The notes beneath the pieces were generated by a model, which was not told where the DNA came from, did no database searches, and saw only the letters and a list, made by a program, of their open reading frames with translations. From Nothophaeocryptopus gaeumannii (lineage: Eukaryota > Ascomycota > Dothideomycetes > Mycosphaerellales > Mycosphaerellaceae): DNA of 64,000 nucleotides. The translations under genes were made by a program, and so were the position numbers. The stretch is taken from NCBI GenBank assembly GCA_031771865.1, contig JASISA010000010.1:1-64000 (forward strand). Direction: 5' to 3'. Position 1 is the stretch's first letter, and the number at the start of each line of letters is the position of its first letter. This document shows, in pieces, positions 61,610-64,000 of the stretch.

Positions 61610-62755
61610 ATGGCATCTCGCAGCAACCAGAAAATTCCAGAAACCCACAAAGTCCTCGTCCTGAACACCACCCGTAACCCACTCGACATCTCCCTCACCA
61701 CCCAACCCATCCCGAAAGTAACACCCGGCAGCGCCCTCATCCGTGTCCTAGCAACCGGAGTCCTCACATACGCCAAACGAGTCTACACCGGCGACAAACC
61801 ATACCGCTACCCAACGCCGTTCATTCCAGGCTCGTCGGCCATTGCTCGTATCGCAGGAGTGGCCACTGATGCGGTTGTTCTAAAGCCGGGGCAATTGGTT
61901 TACTTCGACTGTTACATCCATGGACGTGATGATCCGGAATCGGCGATTTTACATGGGTTGACAAGGGGCTCTGTTGAGAGTAGCAAAGTGTTGATGGATG
62001 GTGAGTGGAGGGATTCGACGTATGCGGAGTATTGTAAGGTGCCGTTGGAGAATTGTTTTCCGTTAGATGAGGACAGGCTGTTAGGGGGTCCGTCTGCTGG
62101 AGGACTTGGGTATTCGATCGAGGATCTGATGTACCTTGCCGCCGTATCAGTCCCTTTCGGGGGACTTCGAGAAGTCGATGTTCGGCTTGGAGAGACGGTC
62201 ATCGTGACTCCAGCGACTGGAATGTTTGGCGGTGCCGCGGTACTGGCTGCTTTGGCAATGGGCGCGAACGTGATCGCCATGGGTCGGAAGAAAGAAGCCT
62301 TAGAGAGACTCAAGACGCTTGCTCCTGAAGGTCGGGTCCGGACGGTCGTCAACACTGGCGACGTCGAAGTCGACATCAAGGAACTCACCAAGACTGGGCG
62401 GGCTGATGTCTTCTTCGACGTATCCCCAGCTGAAGCAGCCAGCAGGACACATTTCAAAAGCTGCATCATGTCCTTGAAGCATCGCGGACGTGTCGCTCTG
62501 ATGGGAGGCATACCCGAGCTGCCGCTTCCGACGCAGCACATGATGCGGCTTGGTGTCACTCTCAAAGGAAAGTGGTTGTATGAGAGGCAAGACATCTTGG
62601 ATATGACTCGAATGGCAGAGATGGGTCATCTCAAGCTCGGTGCCGCAGCTGATGTCAAGCTCGTTGGCAAATTCGGGCTTGATCAAGTCGAAGAGGCTTT
62701 TGATTGCGCAGCTGAAATGAGTGGGCCGTTTCTTCACACGGTGATTGTACCTTGA
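61610..62755 (+). CDS. Zinc-free MDR oxidoreductase 2
   Basis: A single-exon 381-residue GroES-like/Rossmann dehydrogenase. The cofactor loop is TPATGMFGGAAVLAALAMGA, followed by NVIAMGRKKEAL. The N-terminal half has PGSSAIARIAG in the GroES-like fold but no zinc ligands. It ends ALMGGIPELPLPTQHMM and a C-terminal helix. It belongs to the fungal isopropanol-dehydrogenase-like/quinone-reductase group; the substrate is unknown. It converges on the membrane-protein gene with only 60 bp between stops. Confidence 0.87.
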   Translation: MASRSNQKIPETHKVLVLNTTRNPLDISLTTQPIPKVTPGSALIRVLATGVLTYAKRVYTGDKPYRYPTPFIPGSSAIARIAGVATDAVVLKPGQLVYFDCYIHGRDDPESAILHGLTRGSVESSKVLMDGEWRDSTYAEYCKVPLENCFPLDEDRLLGGPSAGGLGYSIEDLMYLAAVSVPFGGLREVDVRLGETVIVTPATGMFGGAAVLAALAMGANVIAMGRKKEALERLKTLAPEGRVRTVVNTGDVEVDIKELTKTGRADVFFDVSPAEAASRTHFKSCIMSLKHRGRVALMGGIPELPLPTQHMMRLGVTLKGKWLYERQDILDMTRMAEMGHLKLGAAADVKLVGKFGLDQVEEAFDCAAEMSGPFLHTVIVP

Positions 62756-62815
62756 CTCTAGTAGCGTCGAGCAAGCTTGTGTGAGTGCAAGCCCAGAGAC
62801 CTTTTTGTTTTTCGC

Positions 62816-63952
62816 TCACTGTATCTTGATACCAATCGTCTGCTCCACAATGATGGATCGATTCGATTCGGCACTCGCTGTATGATTCTTTCCGCGTCCA
62901 GTCTGTGTAGAAATGCTCGACTCCGTCCCCGTTCTCGGACTCTGTCCATCGAAGATCTCCTCCATATCGGTCTGCCTGTTCTTCCAGGAAAGCTTTTTGC
63001 TTTTGTTCGAAGACGAGTTCGGTGCTCCTGGGCTTTTCTGAACAGAAGACTGTCGTATATACTCAGCTGAGTCCATCTCTTCCAACCTCATGTCCATAAA
63101 CCTAGTCTGCCACCCTTTCAGGAATATCCGGAAACAGGGTATTGTAGCTGCGATTACGTTGTAGTGCATCTCCACTTGCGCGAAGATCTCGGCTCCGGCA
63201 TAAGTGTAAGTAAACTCGCTGTGGTCCATGAGAGCGATTGCGGTCAGCCGTAGTCCGGCGAAGACTAGGACCGGGAAACGTAGTGCAAAGCCAACGCAGA
63301 CCGCAAACTTGGCCCTCCTCGCCATCTTGAGATTGTAGACCAGGATGAGTGGGAATGCAATCAAGATAACGCCCAGTGCCATTCCAACAGCCTCAATCGA
63401 TGCCCACGTAGCCAATGTTGATGACGCCGAGCCGACTCTGATCCTCCACGGACGACTATGGCCTCGCTGGGCTGCGATGGCTATCGCGCCAGCGATTCCG
63501 TAAGCTGAGATTAGAAGCACCAGACTTGTGGTCATTGCCTTCGAAGACAATCGATAGAACAGTGTAGCGACTGCAAGCTTGCCCAAGCAGAGCGCAACCA
63601 CGAAGAGGATATTGCTGGCGTAGATGATCTGCCTTCTTGCCAGTGTCTTGTCAGGAGCTCCAGCTATCTGGCTTACCTTCTCAACAAGATCAATCCTCTG
63701 CGCATCCAACATGTCCATCTTTCTCCCAAAGCCCAACGCAACGCCACTGAACACCGTCGCATCAATACAAAAGAAGTCATCGATGCCGATCAAAGTCGTC
63801 CAAGGCCATCGCATTGAAAGCCGCGTCAGGAGAGTCATCACACTGGCAATAAGCATCAAGATCCCAATGACCAAAACCGTTCCCCCATGATCATTCGCAT
63901 TGATCTCCGTGCTGACCTCCAACGATGGCGTCGTCGCATCGGCGTCCGCCAT
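62816..63952 (-). CDS. Seven-TM fungal rhodopsin-like membrane protein
   Basis: A single-exon 378-residue protein, start ATG 63952 (MADADATTPSLEVS). It has seven hydrophobic segments: TVLVIGILMLIASVMTLL, FCIDATVFSGVALGFG, ILFVVALCLGKLAVATLF, TSLVLLISAYGIAGAIAI, ASIEAVGMALGVILIAFPLI, FAVCVGFALRFPVLVFAG and MHYNVIAATIPCFRIFL. The spacing and the LGKLAVATLFYRL segment match the large fungal family labelled rhodopsin domain or PTH11/SAT4-type. No retinal Lys can be claimed. A long Ser/Lys-rich cytoplasmic tail follows. Function is unknown. Confidence 0.86.
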   Translation of the reverse strand: MADADATTPSLEVSTEINANDHGGTVLVIGILMLIASVMTLLTRLSMRWPWTTLIGIDDFFCIDATVFSGVALGFGRKMDMLDAQRIDLVEKVSQIAGAPDKTLARRQIIYASNILFVVALCLGKLAVATLFYRLSSKAMTTSLVLLISAYGIAGAIAIAAQRGHSRPWRIRVGSASSTLATWASIEAVGMALGVILIAFPLILVYNLKMARRAKFAVCVGFALRFPVLVFAGLRLTAIALMDHSEFTYTYAGAEIFAQVEMHYNVIAATIPCFRIFLKGWQTRFMDMRLEEMDSAEYIRQSSVQKSPGAPNSSSNKSKKLSWKNRQTDMEEIFDGQSPRTGTESSISTQTGRGKNHTASAESNRSIIVEQTIGIKIQ

Positions 63953-64000
63953 AGTTCGCTAGGAGGCAGAAGTAAGCATATCTGGCGACAATCTAGTGTT

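Overview
The window reads as nuclear DNA of a filamentous ascomycete (Pezizomycotina, most like Dothideomycetes). Support: short GT-AG introns of 50-78 nt with CTRAC-type branch sites, clear repeat-induced point mutation (RIP) in old transposons, a giant Woronin-body tether (leashin) gene, a Pil1/Lsp1 eisosome gene and an NLR of the fungal NACHT-WD40 type. Species cannot be named from the sequence.

The left part (1-13.5 kb) is accessory and decaying. It holds a NACHT-WD40 NLR pseudogene with about eleven near-identical 42-codon WD40 units, a frameshifted TPR-like gene, a Dcr2-type phosphatase broken by one deletion and one nonsense codon, a frameshifted class III sirtuin, and an apparently intact APH/choline-kinase-like gene. 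An intact four-exon chromodomain gene on the minus strand follows (13.8-15.6 kb).

The middle (16.8-27.5 kb) is a nested transposon block whose order can be read from the sequence. An old 5'-truncated LINE fragment was mutated by RIP. A second LINE of the same family, ending in (TTA)7, inserted into it and duplicated a 13-bp target (AAGATATAGAGCT). A Ty1/Copia element with identical 138-bp LTRs then inserted into the second LINE and duplicated AGGAG. The RIP fossil preserves the empty Copia site. Two solo-LTR-like sequences and a RIP-mutated pogo/Fot1-like transposase end follow.

The right part (28-64 kb) is ordinary euchromatic gene space with intact genes: an NRPS-like A-T-R reductase, the eisosome gene PIL1/LSP1, a 7003-codon leashin-like gene on the minus strand, the cleavage stimulation factor CSTF2/RNA15 homologue, two zinc-free MDR-family oxidoreductases and a seven-TM fungal rhodopsin-like membrane protein. 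Leashin, Pil1 and CSTF2 are housekeeping or cell-structure genes. The NRPS-like gene and the two MDRs are metabolic and may be co-regulated, but no full biosynthetic cluster is visible. I found no rRNA or tRNA gene and no CRISPR array.
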